Assembly (NCBI GenBank): GCA_036796215.1
Contig: DAIRDJ010000006.1
Location: 1 to 64,000, forward strand
Source: SLRI01 sp036796215
GTDB taxonomy: Bacteria; Pseudomonadota; Alphaproteobacteria; Geminicoccales; Geminicoccaceae
Length of the DNA: 64,000 nt
Reading direction: 5' to 3'
Below, piece after piece: positions 43,837 to 53,242 of the stretch (position 1 is the stretch's first letter; every line of letters starts with the position of its first letter). The notes below the pieces were generated by a model, which made no database searches, was not told the DNA's origin, and was given only the letters and a program-made list of their open reading frames with translations. Made by a program: the position numbers and the translations under genes.

Positions 43837-45429
43837 TCATCGACTTGCGGTCGACCGCCGGCGCGCCGCCGCCTCGCTCGCGGCAGCGACGACGAGTCCG
43901 AGACCCATCAGCACTGCAGCGCTCCATGGCACGCGTGAGGCCAAGGGCGGGGTGGCCAGCGCCGGCGGCAGGGTGGCGTCGATCGTGCCCATGGCCCCGA
44001 GCGGCAGGCTGGCAACGCTCCGGCCCTTGGCGTCGGTGACGAGCGAGATGCCGGTATTGGCGGCCCGCACCAGCGGCAGGCCGGTCTCGACGCTGCGCAT
44101 CCGGGCCATGCCGGCATGCTGATGCGGCCCGCTGGAGATGCCGAACCAAGCGTCGTTGGTGACGTTGACCAGCCAGCGTGCCCGACCGCTGCCGTCGGTG
44201 GCGCTGCCGGCGAAGGCGGCCTCGTAGCAGACGAGCGGGCTGAACGGCAACAGCCCGTCGACGGCGATGGTGGCACGGCCCGGGCCCGCGGAGAAGTCGA
44301 CGCTGCCGACCGCCAGGGCCTCGAGGCCGAGCCTGCCGAACACGCCACGCAACGGCAGGAACTCGCCGAATGGCACGAGCTCGACCTTGTCGTAGCGGGC
44401 GAGAATGTCGCCGGTCGCGGCCACCGTGTAGACGCTGTTGTGCAGGACCGGCGGCTCGCTTTCGGCATCGATGAAATCGGAGCCGAGGACGACGTGGCCA
44501 CCGGGGCGGACGACGCTGCCGACGAGCTCGCGCAGCGGCGCCTGGTCGTGGAGTGAATAGGGCACCGAGCTTTCCGGCCAGACGATGACGTCCGGCACGA
44601 GGCCGAGAGGGGCGGTCGGGTCCGGCGTCTGCGAGAGCCGCAGATGTCGCTCGAACCAGCGCTGGCGGAGCTCCGGCTCCCATTTGTGGTGCTGGGCGAT
44701 GTTGCCCTGGACGATGCGCACCACGGGCTGGGTGGCGGCAGCGGCGAGCGGCAGGTCGGCGGTGAGCCGCCAGCCGCCGAAGCCGGCAACGCCGAGGACG
44801 ACAAGGGCAGCGAGGCCCAGGGCGAGGTGGCGGGTCCGACCCGCTTCCTGCCAGATTACACCGGCGAGGGCAGCGAGCCAGGCGAGGATGAAGCTGGCCC
44901 CCATGGTGCCGACGAGGGCCACGAGCTGCAGCGGCAGGTCGTGGGTGGTAAGGCTCAGCGACAGCGGGTTCCAGGGGAACTGCACGCCCCAGCTGCCGCG
45001 GGCGAGCTCGCCCGCACACCAGAGTGCCGCGAAGATCAGCGATGCGGCGATCGGGCTCTGCCAGCGTCGTGCGGCGACCAGCGCCAATGGTGTGGCCGTC
45101 AGGACCGCGAGGATGGCGGCGAGGGCGAGGACACCCGGCACGGCCAGTGCCCCGAACCGTTCGGCATCGGCGAAGAACGCGATCCCGACCCAGTAGAGCC
45201 CGGCCAGGTGAAAGCCCACGGCGAACAGCCAGGCAGCACCGAAGCCGCGCCAATAGCCGGCCGCCCGGAGCAAGGCCAGGAACAGCACGGCCAGCACGAG
45301 AAGGGCCGGCAGGACGCCCAAGGGCGGCAGGGCGAGTGCCAGAAGGGCGCCTGCCGGCGGCAGCAGCCAGAGCCGACGCGCGTACCAGCGGCGGTGCGCG
45401 GTCGGGGCCGTTGCCGCGGCACTGCTCAA
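43837..45429 (-). CDS. lnt: Apolipoprotein N-acyltransferase
   Basis: The 530-residue inner-membrane protein has several N-terminal helices, a nitrilase-like periplasmic domain and a last helix. The catalytic set is visible: glutamate in VWPESSVPYS, lysine in YDKVELVPFGEFLP and cysteine in SPLVCYEAAF. It adds the third acyl chain to lipoproteins. The TTG start overlaps the corC stop (TTGA), with GAGG about ten bases upstream. Length and order after corC are as expected. Confidence 0.96.
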   Translation of the reverse strand: MSSAAATAPTAHRRWYARRLWLLPPAGALLALALPPLGVLPALLVLAVLFLALLRAAGYWRGFGAAWLFAVGFHLAGLYWVGIAFFADAERFGALAVPGVLALAAILAVLTATPLALVAARRWQSPIAASLIFAALWCAGELARGSWGVQFPWNPLSLSLTTHDLPLQLVALVGTMGASFILAWLAALAGVIWQEAGRTRHLALGLAALVVLGVAGFGGWRLTADLPLAAAATQPVVRIVQGNIAQHHKWEPELRQRWFERHLRLSQTPDPTAPLGLVPDVIVWPESSVPYSLHDQAPLRELVGSVVRPGGHVVLGSDFIDAESEPPVLHNSVYTVAATGDILARYDKVELVPFGEFLPLRGVFGRLGLEALAVGSVDFSAGPGRATIAVDGLLPFSPLVCYEAAFAGSATDGSGRARWLVNVTNDAWFGISSGPHQHAGMARMRSVETGLPLVRAANTGISLVTDAKGRSVASLPLGAMGTIDATLPPALATPPLASRVPWSAAVLMGLGLVVAAASEAAARRRSTASR

Positions 45430-46358
45430 TCCGTGCTATCCTCGACCGGTCTCGGCAGCGTCTCTCGGGCCTCCCGGTCGCGTGGCCCGGGCTTGATCCA
45501 GACCCGCTTGATCCGTCTGGGGTCGGCATCCAGGACATGGAAGACGAAGCCCGCCGGGTGGTGGACCTCCTCGCCGGCTGCCGGGATGCGGTCGGCCATG
45601 GTGACGATCAGCCCGCCCAGCGTGTCGACCTCGTCGCGCTCGTCCGCGGCCAAAAGCTCGCAGCCGAGGGCCTGCTCGAGCTCGTCGAGCTCCAGCCGGG
45701 CATCGGCCTCGAAGCCGCCGTCGCTGCGGTGGACGAGCTGGGCCGGCTCTTCTGCCGTGTGCTCGTCGTGGATCTCGCCCAGGAGCTCGACCACCAGATC
45801 CTCGACGGTGACCAGCCCGTCGGTGCCGCCGAACTCGTCGACGACGGCGACCATGTGGGTCTGGCTGCGCCTCAGCTCCAAGAGCAGATCGAGCACCCGC
45901 ATCGAGGGCGGCACGACCGGCACCGGACGCATCACGTCGGCGAGGACAAAGCGCTCGCCGTCACCCCAGAAGGGCAGCAGATCCTTGATGTGGACGAGCC
46001 CGGCCACGTCATCGAGGGTTTCCCGATAGACCAGGAGGCGCGAATGGCCGGCGGCGCGCATGGCGGTCACGATGTCGCTCAGCGAGGCGCCGATCTCGAT
46101 CGCCCGGATATCGGCCCGGGGCACCATGACGTCCTCGACGCGAAGCTCGCCGAAGCTGAGCGCATTGAGCAGGAGCTCGCGCTCCTCGGTGGTGAACTGC
46201 TCGGGCCCGGTGCCGGTATCGGGCTCTTCCAGCAGGTCTTCCAAGGTCTCGCGCAAGCCGCCATTGCTGCTCTCGCCCGAGGCCAGCTCGCGCAAGCGGC
46301 GCAGCAGGCCCTCGAGCATCGAGGGGCTGGCAGCAGGGGTGCGGGCGAGCTGTCTCAT
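45426..46358 (-). CDS. corC: CBS-domain transporter-associated protein (CorC/HlyC-like)
   Basis: The 310-residue protein has an acidic start, two CBS domains (VEDVMVPRADIRAIEIGASLSDIVTAMRAAGHSRLLVYRE; LADVMRPVPVVPPSMRVLDLLLELR, THMVAVVDEFGGTDGLVTVEDLVVELLGEIHDE) and a CorC_HlyC domain. There is no membrane domain, so it is the soluble CorC form, linked with Mg/Co efflux and with lipoprotein maturation by its place beside lnt. Start and stop overlap neighbours. Confidence 0.93.
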   Translation of the reverse strand: MRQLARTPAASPSMLEGLLRRLRELASGESSNGGLRETLEDLLEEPDTGTGPEQFTTEERELLLNALSFGELRVEDVMVPRADIRAIEIGASLSDIVTAMRAAGHSRLLVYRETLDDVAGLVHIKDLLPFWGDGERFVLADVMRPVPVVPPSMRVLDLLLELRRSQTHMVAVVDEFGGTDGLVTVEDLVVELLGEIHDEHTAEEPAQLVHRSDGGFEADARLELDELEQALGCELLAADERDEVDTLGGLIVTMADRIPAAGEEVHHPAGFVFHVLDADPRRIKRVWIKPGPRDREARETLPRPVEDSTD

Positions 46359-46930
46359 CGGCCGGCCCCCGCCACGGCCGGTGCCGGGGCAGTCTCGATG
46401 GGGGAGAAGCCGAGCGGCGGGCCGTCGGCGTAGGGATCGGTGTAGCCGAGCCCGGCCATGATCCGGGTCTCGAGGGCTTCCATCGCGACCGCCTCGGTCT
46501 CGCCCTGGTGGTCGTGGCCGAGCAGGTGGAGGACACCGTGGACGATCAAATGCGCGAGGTGCGCCTCGGCGCTGCGCCCGGCCTCGGCCGCCTCGCCGGC
46601 CGTCGTCTCGAACGCCACGACGATGTCGCCGAGCAGCAGCGGCTGGCCCGGGGCGCGCGGTGACCCGGGATCGTCGCCCGGAAAGGAGAGCACGTTGGTG
46701 GGTCGGTCCTGGCCGCGATAGTCGCGGTTCAGGGCCTGCACCTCGGCGTCGTCGGTGAGCCTGATGCCGAGTTCCAGCCCGACCTCCAGACAGGCATCGA
46801 ACCGGGCGGGATTGGTGCGCAGGGCCGCCATGGCGACATCGCGGACGAAGGCCTCGGGATCGGTGACGGCCGTGCGCCAGGCACTGCCGACGACCGCCAC
46901 CTCGATAGATGGGCTACTGTCACTGTCCAT
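46355..46930 (-). CDS. ybeY: Endoribonuclease YbeY
   Basis: The 191-residue protein has the zinc motif HLIVHGVLHLLGHDHQ (three histidines), together with LNRDYRGQDRPTNVLSFPGDDPG. YbeY is needed for 16S 3'-end maturation and ribosome quality control. The C-terminal 30 residues are rich in A and P and not conserved. The gene overlaps corC by four bases and lies 51 bases after phoH. Confidence 0.96.
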   Translation of the reverse strand: MDSDSSPSIEVAVVGSAWRTAVTDPEAFVRDVAMAALRTNPARFDACLEVGLELGIRLTDDAEVQALNRDYRGQDRPTNVLSFPGDDPGSPRAPGQPLLLGDIVVAFETTAGEAAEAGRSAEAHLAHLIVHGVLHLLGHDHQGETEAVAMEALETRIMAGLGYTDPYADGPPLGFSPIETAPAPAVAGAGR

Positions 46931-46981
46931 TGTGGTTGCGTCGGCGCGGGCGAGGCGCCATCGATCTCCTCTTGTTCGGGT

Positions 46982-47985
<1,004 letters not shown>

Positions 47986-47989
<4 letters not shown>

Positions 47990-49479
47990 GCGAACGTCTC
48001 CTCGATCTGGGCGGGACCGTGGGCATTGCCATTGGTCGCGCGGTTGAGCGGGTCGGCGGTCGATGGTGTGGCGGCGAGCCGGCCCGCGAGGCTGTGCGGG
48101 AAGGCCGCGGTGACCGCGACGTCCTGCAGGGTAGCGAGCATCGATGACGGTGCCTCGACATGCACGGCCTGCAGATAGGGTGTACGGCCGACGAGCTGGC
48201 CCGGATGCCGGCCCGGCCGTTCGAACAGCACCGGCAGGGTCAGGCCCACGGTCCGGGCGTTGAACGCTGCGGCCTGGGCCTCGAGCAGCGCCTGCAGCCG
48301 TGCCAGTCGCTCGCCGCGCAGGTTCTCCTTCACCTGCTGCGGCATGACCGCGCCGGGTGTGCCGGGGCGCGGGCTGTATTTGAAGGAGAAGGCCTGGGCG
48401 AAGCCGACCCGCCGGGCGAGGTCCATGGTGGCCTCGAACTCGGCGTCGCTTTCACCCGGAAAGCCGGTGATGAAATCCGACGACAGGGCGAGATCCGGAC
48501 GCGCGGCGCGCAGCCGGTCGACGATGCCGGTGAAACCGGCGGCCGTGTAGCCGCGGTTCATCGCCTGCAGCACGCGGTCCGAGCCCGACTGCACCGGCAG
48601 ATGCAGGAACGGCATCAGGGCCTCGACCTCGCCATGGGCCCGGATCAAATCCTCGTCCATGTCGCGGGGATGCGAGGTCGTGTAGCGCAGCCGCCAGAGC
48701 CCATCGATCAGGGCGAGCTCGCGGACGAGGTGCCCGAGGCTCCAGCTCCGGCCGTCCGGGCCCGCGCCGTGATAGGCGTTGACGTTCTGGCCCAAAAGCG
48801 TGATCTCGCGCGCGCCCGCGGCAACGAGGCGCTTCGCCTCGGCGAGGACGGCGGCCACCGGACGGCTCTCCTCCGCCCCGCGGGTGTAGGGCACGACGCA
48901 GAACGTGCAGAACTTGTCGCAGCCTTCCTGGATGGTGAGGAAGGCCGAGATGGGCGAGGGTGCGGTGCTCGCGGGCAAGAGGTCGAACTTGCTCTCGACC
49001 GGGAAGTCGGTGTCGAGCTGGCCGCCCGCCTCGCGGGCACGGCGGGCGAGCAGTTCGGGCAGGCGATGATAGGTCTGCGGGCCGACGACGATGTCGACGA
49101 AGGGGGCCCGCTCCAGCATGGCGGAACCCTCGGCCTGGGCGACGCAGCCGGCAACCACCAGCTGCAGGTCGCGGCCGCCGGCGGCGCGACGCGCATCGCG
49201 CATGACCCGGAGCCTGCCGAGCTCGGAATAGACCTTCTCGGCGGCCTTCGCGCGGATGTGACAGGTATTGAGGATGACGAGGTCCGCGGCTCCCGGATCG
49301 GCCACGTGGCTGTAGCCGTGGCGGGCCAGGAGGCCGGCCATCCGCTCGCTGTCATAGACATTCATCTGACAGCCATAGGTCTTGATATGCAGCTTCTTGG
49401 ACAAAGGGGTCGGCGTCTTCGGGATCGTGCGGCACGCGTCGGCATCGAGTCCGCGCTCGTCTCGCCTTGCGCCCGTCAT
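47986..49479 (-). CDS. miaB: tRNA-2-methylthio-N6-dimethylallyladenosine synthase MiaB
   Basis: The 497-residue enzyme has the UPF0004 domain cysteines (IKTYGCQMNVYDS, ILNTCHIRAKAAEK, VVAGCVAQAEG), the radical-SAM motif EGCDKFCTFCVVPYTRG and a C-terminal TRAM domain. It adds the methylthio group to i6A37 in tRNA. The ATG at 49479 is used; two valines and a GTG further up are possible. The normal cluster continues with phoH, ybeY, corC and lnt. The stop is overlapped by phoH. Confidence 0.96.
47998..48003 (-). promoter_or_regulatory. Ribosome-binding site supporting a CTG start of phoH
   Basis: GAGGAG within the last codons of miaB lies eight bases before CTG (47989-47987), at optimal spacing, and there is no ATG, GTG or TTG in the same frame at a usable distance. 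Confidence 0.65.
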
Positions 49480-49848
49480 GTGGGGCACGACCGGCCATGC
49501 GCAACCGGTATCGGGTCGCATCGCGCAGTCGACCGAGCCACGGCGGCTGGGCGGGCCTCGGCGCGGGTCTCGATCGTCAGCAAGGCACCTCGACGGTCTC
49601 CGTCATTCTCCAGTCCACAGCCGGTCGACGCCACTCCGACCGGAACCTCCTCCGCCGAAGCGATAGTCACGGACGCCGGCACCCGTCAACCAATCCCGCG
49701 TTGATCGTGCCTCATGGCGACAATTCATGGACAAAAGATTAACATGAAACGGTTTTCGACGCAAAAGCGGGCGGCGATAATCGCCGCCCGTTCTTGCGAA
49801 GTCGCGAATGCGCTTTAAGGTTGAGGCGAGGCGAACCCGGGCTCCGTA
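49480..49848. other. Intergenic region between miaB and the mucR tail repeats
   Basis: No convincing gene. It holds the mucR terminator and, at 49700-49760, a less GC-rich section that may carry the miaB promoter (leftward). Open frames here have no ribosome sites or homology that can be recognised. Confidence 0.5.
49763..49790 (-). terminator. Intrinsic terminator after mucR
   Basis: Read leftward, a perfect 10-bp stem CGGGCGGCGA/TCGCCGCCCG with a 3-base loop is followed by C and TTTT. It lies 160 bases past the mucR stop, with the tandem repeat forming the 3' untranslated part between them. Confidence 0.88.
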
Positions 49849-49953
49849 CCCGCCACCCGCTCGCGTCAGCCCGCCACCCGCTCGCGTCAGCCCGCCGCCA
49901 ACTCGCGTCAGCCCGCCGCCAACTCGCGTCAGCCCGCTGCCAACTCCCGTCAG
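49849..49953. repeat. 21-bp tandem repeat, five units, starting at the mucR stop
   Basis: Units begin at 49849, 49870, 49891, 49912 and 49933. Two read CCCGCCACCC then GCTCGCGTCAG, two CCCGCCGCC then AACTCGCGTCAG, and the last differs slightly. The mucR stop codon TGA (49952-49950) is inside the last unit, and every unit repeats a TGA in the same place on the mucR strand. Confidence 0.95.
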
Positions 49954-50381
49954 GAAGCGGCCTTGCGACCGCGGGCCCGCGGCTTGGTGCCGAGGCCGAT
50001 CTTCTTGGCGAGACTGCTGCGCTGCTCGGCATAGGCCGGGGCGACCATCGGATAGTCGTCGCTCAGCCCCCACCGGCGACGGTAGTCGTCGGGGGTCATG
50101 TCGTAGCGGGTCTTGAGATGCCGCTTCAGCATCTTCAGCTTCTTGCCGTCCTCGAGGCAGATCAGGTGATCCGGCTGGATCGACTTCTTGATCGGCACGG
50201 CCGGCACGGGTTTCTCCGGCTCGGCCTCCGGCTGCGCCTGGCCCTGCTCGGCCAGCCCGGTGTACACGAGCCTGATGAGCTGCGGCAGGTCGCTGACCGC
50301 GACGGTGTTGTTCGAGACGTGCGAGGCGACTATCTCGGTAGTCAGCGACAGCAGCTCATTCTGGCTCAATTGTTCGGTCAT
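49950..50381 (-). CDS. mucR: MucR/Ros-family transcriptional regulator
   Basis: The 143-residue protein has the family layout: N-terminal ELLSLTTEIVASHVSNN, and the DNA-binding segment LICLEDGKKLKMLKRHLKTRYDMTPDDYRRRWGLSDDYPMVAPAYAE. MucR controls exopolysaccharide, motility and virulence genes in alphaproteobacteria. The Ros zinc finger pattern is altered: the second cysteine is aspartate (CLED) and the second histidine is arginine (HLKTRYD). AGGGA precedes the ATG. The stop is the start of a five-unit tandem repeat. Confidence 0.93.
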   Translation of the reverse strand: MTEQLSQNELLSLTTEIVASHVSNNTVAVSDLPQLIRLVYTGLAEQGQAQPEAEPEKPVPAVPIKKSIQPDHLICLEDGKKLKMLKRHLKTRYDMTPDDYRRRWGLSDDYPMVAPAYAEQRSSLAKKIGLGTKPRARGRKAAS

Positions 50382-50518
50382 TCCCTGGTTGTCCTTTCGC
50401 CGAAGCATAGAAAGCTAAGAAGGTCGAAATATATTTACCCGATGCGGGGATGCAAGAGGCATTTTCGGGTTTTTTGAAGTTTCCGCCAGGGCTCAGCAAA
50501 AAAGGAACAAGTAGCGGC

Positions 50519-50752
50519 ATGAAGGCAGACGCGGAGTTGGACATAACCGGCGAGAGCTGCCCGATGACGTTTGTCCGCACCAAGGTGAAGCTGGAGACGA
50601 TGCGCCCGGGAGACCTGCTCTGCGTGCGGCTCCGCGGCAGCGAGCCGTTGGCCAACGTGCCGCGTGCCGTACTCGATCACGGCCACAAGGTGCTCGCGAC
50701 CGAGGCACTGGCGGATGAAGTCTTCGCGCTATGGATCGAGGTCAAGGCCTAG
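50519..50752 (+). CDS. TusA-family sulfurtransferase-like protein
   Basis: The 77-residue protein has the TusA pattern LDITGESCPMTFVRTKVKLETMRPGDLLCVRL with the single reactive cysteine of the CPxx motif, then NVPRAVLDHGHKVLA. TusA-like proteins carry sulfur as a persulfide, for example for tRNA thiolation or sulfur oxidation. AAGGAA lies eleven bases before the ATG. It converges on rimI; the neighbouring regulator is leftward. Confidence 0.85.
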   Translation: MKADAELDITGESCPMTFVRTKVKLETMRPGDLLCVRLRGSEPLANVPRAVLDHGHKVLATEALADEVFALWIEVKA

Positions 50753-50771
50753 CTGCCGCCTCCGAGCAGGG

Positions 50772-51305
50772 TCAGGGTGCTGGCGCGGTGCGGCCGGTGA
50801 GGGCTTCGACGAGGTCGGCGCGCATCGTATAGGCGTGCATCCGCGTGCCGTCGGGCCGGGCGTAATAGTCCGGGCGGGTGCCGACCCGGCTGAACAGGAA
50901 CCGCTCGTAGAGCGCCTGGGCCGAGAGATTGTCGATCGCGACCTCGAGGAACATGGTGCGCGCCCCGGCATCGAAGCAGCTCTGCATGCTCTGTTTGAGG
51001 ATCGCCGCCGCCACGCCGCGCCGCCGTTGCGCCGGGACGACGCCCAGCGACAAAAGTTCGCACTCGTCGCGGACCACGCGGAGCAGCGCGAAGCCGACCC
51101 CGCGCAAGGCCTCGAGCGAGGCGAAGCCGCCGCCGCTGTGCCGGGCGATCAGGCCGAAGCCGCCGGGCAAGGCGAGCAGGTGGGCGAGATCGGCGCGGCT
51201 CCAGCCCTCCTCGAAGCAGTGCTTGTGCAGGCGCGCCAGCCGGCCGAGGTCGAAGGCGCCGACGGGCTTGATGGTGAGCTGCGGCTCGCTCTTGAAGGAC
51301 AGCAC
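50772..51305 (-). CDS. rimI: Ribosomal-protein-alanine N-acetyltransferase RimI-like
   Basis: The 177-residue GNAT-fold protein has the acetyl-CoA loop VVPAQRRRGVAAAIL and LEVAIDNLSAQALYERFLFSRVGTRPDYYARPDG, close to RimI. RimI acetylates the N-terminal alanine of S18 in some bacteria. The start is GTG, four bases after the tsaB stop; the longer frame runs inside tsaB and is not homologous. tsaB and rimI are often paired. Confidence 0.88.
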   Translation of the reverse strand: MLSFKSEPQLTIKPVGAFDLGRLARLHKHCFEEGWSRADLAHLLALPGGFGLIARHSGGGFASLEALRGVGFALLRVVRDECELLSLGVVPAQRRRGVAAAILKQSMQSCFDAGARTMFLEVAIDNLSAQALYERFLFSRVGTRPDYYARPDGTRMHAYTMRADLVEALTGRTAPAP

Positions 51306-51309
51306 GCGG

Positions 51310-51999
51310 CTAGGCCCCGACCCGCAGCAAAGGGCGGCCGGCGCCGGGCCGGGCATCGGCGTCGCGGGCGTAGCAGGGGTGGAGATCGAAGCCGGCAAGG
51401 GGTTCGGCACCGCGCTGCAGCGCGAGCTCGGCGGCGCGGGCCACGCCTGCGGCATCGAGTTGCCCGGCGACGACGCGCGCCAGCGCTGGCGGCAGATGGT
51501 GGAGCACGAGGCCTGCGCCATCACCGACCAGCCGCCACGGCCCGATGAGCTCGGCCGCTGCCGCCTCGGGATCGAGGGTGCGTGGCGGCTCGAGCGGTGT
51601 GGTGTCGGGTGCGAACCGTTGCAGGAAAACCTGGCCCCGGCGGGCGTCGAGGATTGCCGCGATGGGGATTGGTGCTGAGTTCGCATGCGCGAGAGGGGCG
51701 GCCAACGCCTCGAGCGTGGTCACCGGGATCGCTCTGAGGCCGGTCACGAGAGCGAGGCCGCGGGCAGCGGCGAGGCCGGTGCGGATGCCGCTGAAACTGC
51801 CGGGGCCGACGGTCACCGCGATGGCGTCGAGGGCCTCGAGCGTGATCGCGGCGTTCTCGAGGACGGCTTCGAGCGAACGCGGCAGCCACTCGGCATGACC
51901 GCCAGGGCCGTCGCTCCGCCGCAGGGCCACGGGTCGCCCGTCGACGAAGACGCCGGCCGAGCAGGCGTTGCCCGCCGTATCGAAAGCCAGAAGCCGCAA
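51310..51999 (-). CDS. tsaB: tRNA threonylcarbamoyladenosine synthesis protein TsaB
   Basis: The 229-residue ASKHA-fold protein starts MRLLAFDTAGNACSAGVF and has AVTVGPGSFSGIRTGLAAARGLAL and DARRGQVFLQRF. TsaB is the non-catalytic partner of TsaD in making t6A37 of tRNA. Length is normal. It follows the Nfu gene by 34 bases on the same strand and is coupled to rimI. Confidence 0.94.
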   Translation of the reverse strand: MRLLAFDTAGNACSAGVFVDGRPVALRRSDGPGGHAEWLPRSLEAVLENAAITLEALDAIAVTVGPGSFSGIRTGLAAARGLALVTGLRAIPVTTLEALAAPLAHANSAPIPIAAILDARRGQVFLQRFAPDTTPLEPPRTLDPEAAAAELIGPWRLVGDGAGLVLHHLPPALARVVAGQLDAAGVARAAELALQRGAEPLAGFDLHPCYARDADARPGAGRPLLRVGA

Positions 52000-52033
52000 G
52001 GGGCGCCCCGCCGCCGGTCGATGCGGCCAGCGA

Positions 52034-52591
52034 TCAGGAAACGGCGCGGACCTCGACCACCTCGGGCACGTAGTATTTGAGCAGGTTCTCGATCCCGCTC
52101 TTCAGCGTCACGACCGAGCTCGGGCAACCGGAGCAGGCGCCGCGCATGTGCAGATAGACGATGCCGCGCTCGAAGCCCTGAAAGACGATGTCGCCGCCGT
52201 CCTGGGCCACGGCCGGGCGGACGCGGGTGTCGATCAGCTCCTTGATCTGGCGGACCGTGGCGTCGCTCTCGTCGAGGCGAATGCCGTCGTCGATGTCGGC
52301 ACCGGCGGCCAGCACCGGATCACCCGACATGAAGTGCTCCATGATCGCCCCCAAGAGTGCGGGCTTGAGCATGTACCAGTCCTCGCTGCCGGCCTTGGTC
52401 ACCGAAATGAAGTCCTGGCCGAGATAGACGCCGGTCACCCCGTCGATGGCAAAGAGGCGGGCCGCGAGCGGCGAGAGCTCGGCGGCCTTGGCGGCGTCGG
52501 TGATGTCGACGACAGCCTCGTCCATCACGGCACGGCCGGGAAGGAACTTGAGCGTCGCCGGGTTGGGCGTGGTCTCGGTCTGGATGAACAT
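52034..52591 (-). CDS. NfuA/NifU-like iron-sulfur scaffold protein
   Basis: The 185-residue protein has an Nfu N-domain (FIQTETTPNPATLKFLPGR) and a NifU C-domain (VRPAVAQDGGDIVFQGFERGIVYLHMRGACSGCPSSVVTLKSGIENLLKYYVPEVVEV) with the CSGC cluster-binding motif. It transfers [4Fe-4S] clusters to client enzymes such as MiaB. GGAGGAGACCCG precedes the ATG. First of nfu-tsaB-rimI. Confidence 0.94.
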   Translation of the reverse strand: MFIQTETTPNPATLKFLPGRAVMDEAVVDITDAAKAAELSPLAARLFAIDGVTGVYLGQDFISVTKAGSEDWYMLKPALLGAIMEHFMSGDPVLAAGADIDDGIRLDESDATVRQIKELIDTRVRPAVAQDGGDIVFQGFERGIVYLHMRGACSGCPSSVVTLKSGIENLLKYYVPEVVEVRAVS

Positions 52592-53031
52592 CGGGTCTCC
52601 TCCACCCTCGCGGGTCGGTTCTGCGGGATCGGGATCGGCTCGCCGGGCTGCCGCGCGCACGGGCGGCCGGGGCCGCCCGGCGCTCGGCCACAGGTCTGAT
52701 CTGGGGTCGACGCGGCGCTGCTCAATAAGGGAGCGACATCGTCACGCTGGTCGTTCGGGCTGGGGTCGTTCGGGCTGGGGTCGTTCGGGCTGGGGTCGTT
52801 CGGATCGCTGCGGGTCGCCGTCCTCGGCACGATCGATCGGGCGGCGGTGACGAGCGCCACGGCTGCGAGCCTGTGAGTGTCGCTGTTGGCGACTGCGGGC
52901 GTGGCGGCGGGCCCCTGCCAGCCGAGGCCGTCGGGTGCGCGCCAGGGGGCCGGCCGGCATGACCACCGCCCCGCGCCCGCCGGCCGGGCCGGCGACGTTT
53001 CGCCTGTCTTGCGGAGACTTTCCCTCGCCAT
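52525..53031 (-). CDS. Possible hypothetical protein with SPNDP repeats, overlapping the nfu start
   Basis: A 168-codon frame begins at ATG 53031 with AAGAGG upstream and ends at 52525, overlapping nfu by 67 bases. It is arginine- and proline-rich, has no known domain and contains DPNDP followed by three SPNDP-type repeats from a 15-bp DNA repeat. Low-complexity composition and the overlap argue against a real protein; the good ribosome site argues for it. Confidence 0.25.
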   Translation of the reverse strand: MARESLRKTGETSPARPAGAGRWSCRPAPWRAPDGLGWQGPAATPAVANSDTHRLAAVALVTAARSIVPRTATRSDPNDPSPNDPSPNDPSPNDQRDDVAPLLSSAASTPDQTCGRAPGGPGRPCARQPGEPIPIPQNRPARVEETRCSSRPRPRPTRRRSSSFPAVP

Positions 53032-53242
53032 GCCCGCCTCTTGCCACCAGTCGGTCTGAAGGTGGCATTAGCGGCGATCGAGGGCAAGCGCTGGTCGGCA
53101 ACCGGGCGGTCGATGGCGCTGGGCGAGCGCCCCGGTGCTGCGTCGGCGGCATGGTGGCGCCGGCGCCGGCGCCAAGCTGGGCGGTGCCGCGCGGCTGGCC
53201 CGATGCGGCGTGCCGGATCGGGCCAGCAAGGCTGCGGGCCGG
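52592..53242. other. Region between nfu and the BTLCP peptidase without a confirmed gene
   Basis: About 650 bases. The only coding candidate is the low-complexity frame 52525-53031. The section holds a 15-bp tandem repeat (52749-52803). Open frames exist on both strands because of the high GC content. Confidence 0.45.
52749..52803. repeat. 15-bp tandem repeat, about 3.7 units
   Basis: GGTCGTTCGGGCTGG begins at 52749, 52764, 52779 and 52794 (partial), with no mismatches in the three full units. Confidence 0.95.

Noticed and set aside
49849..49953. CRISPR-like array
   Set aside because: The units are contiguous 21-mers without spacers, and no cas gene is present.
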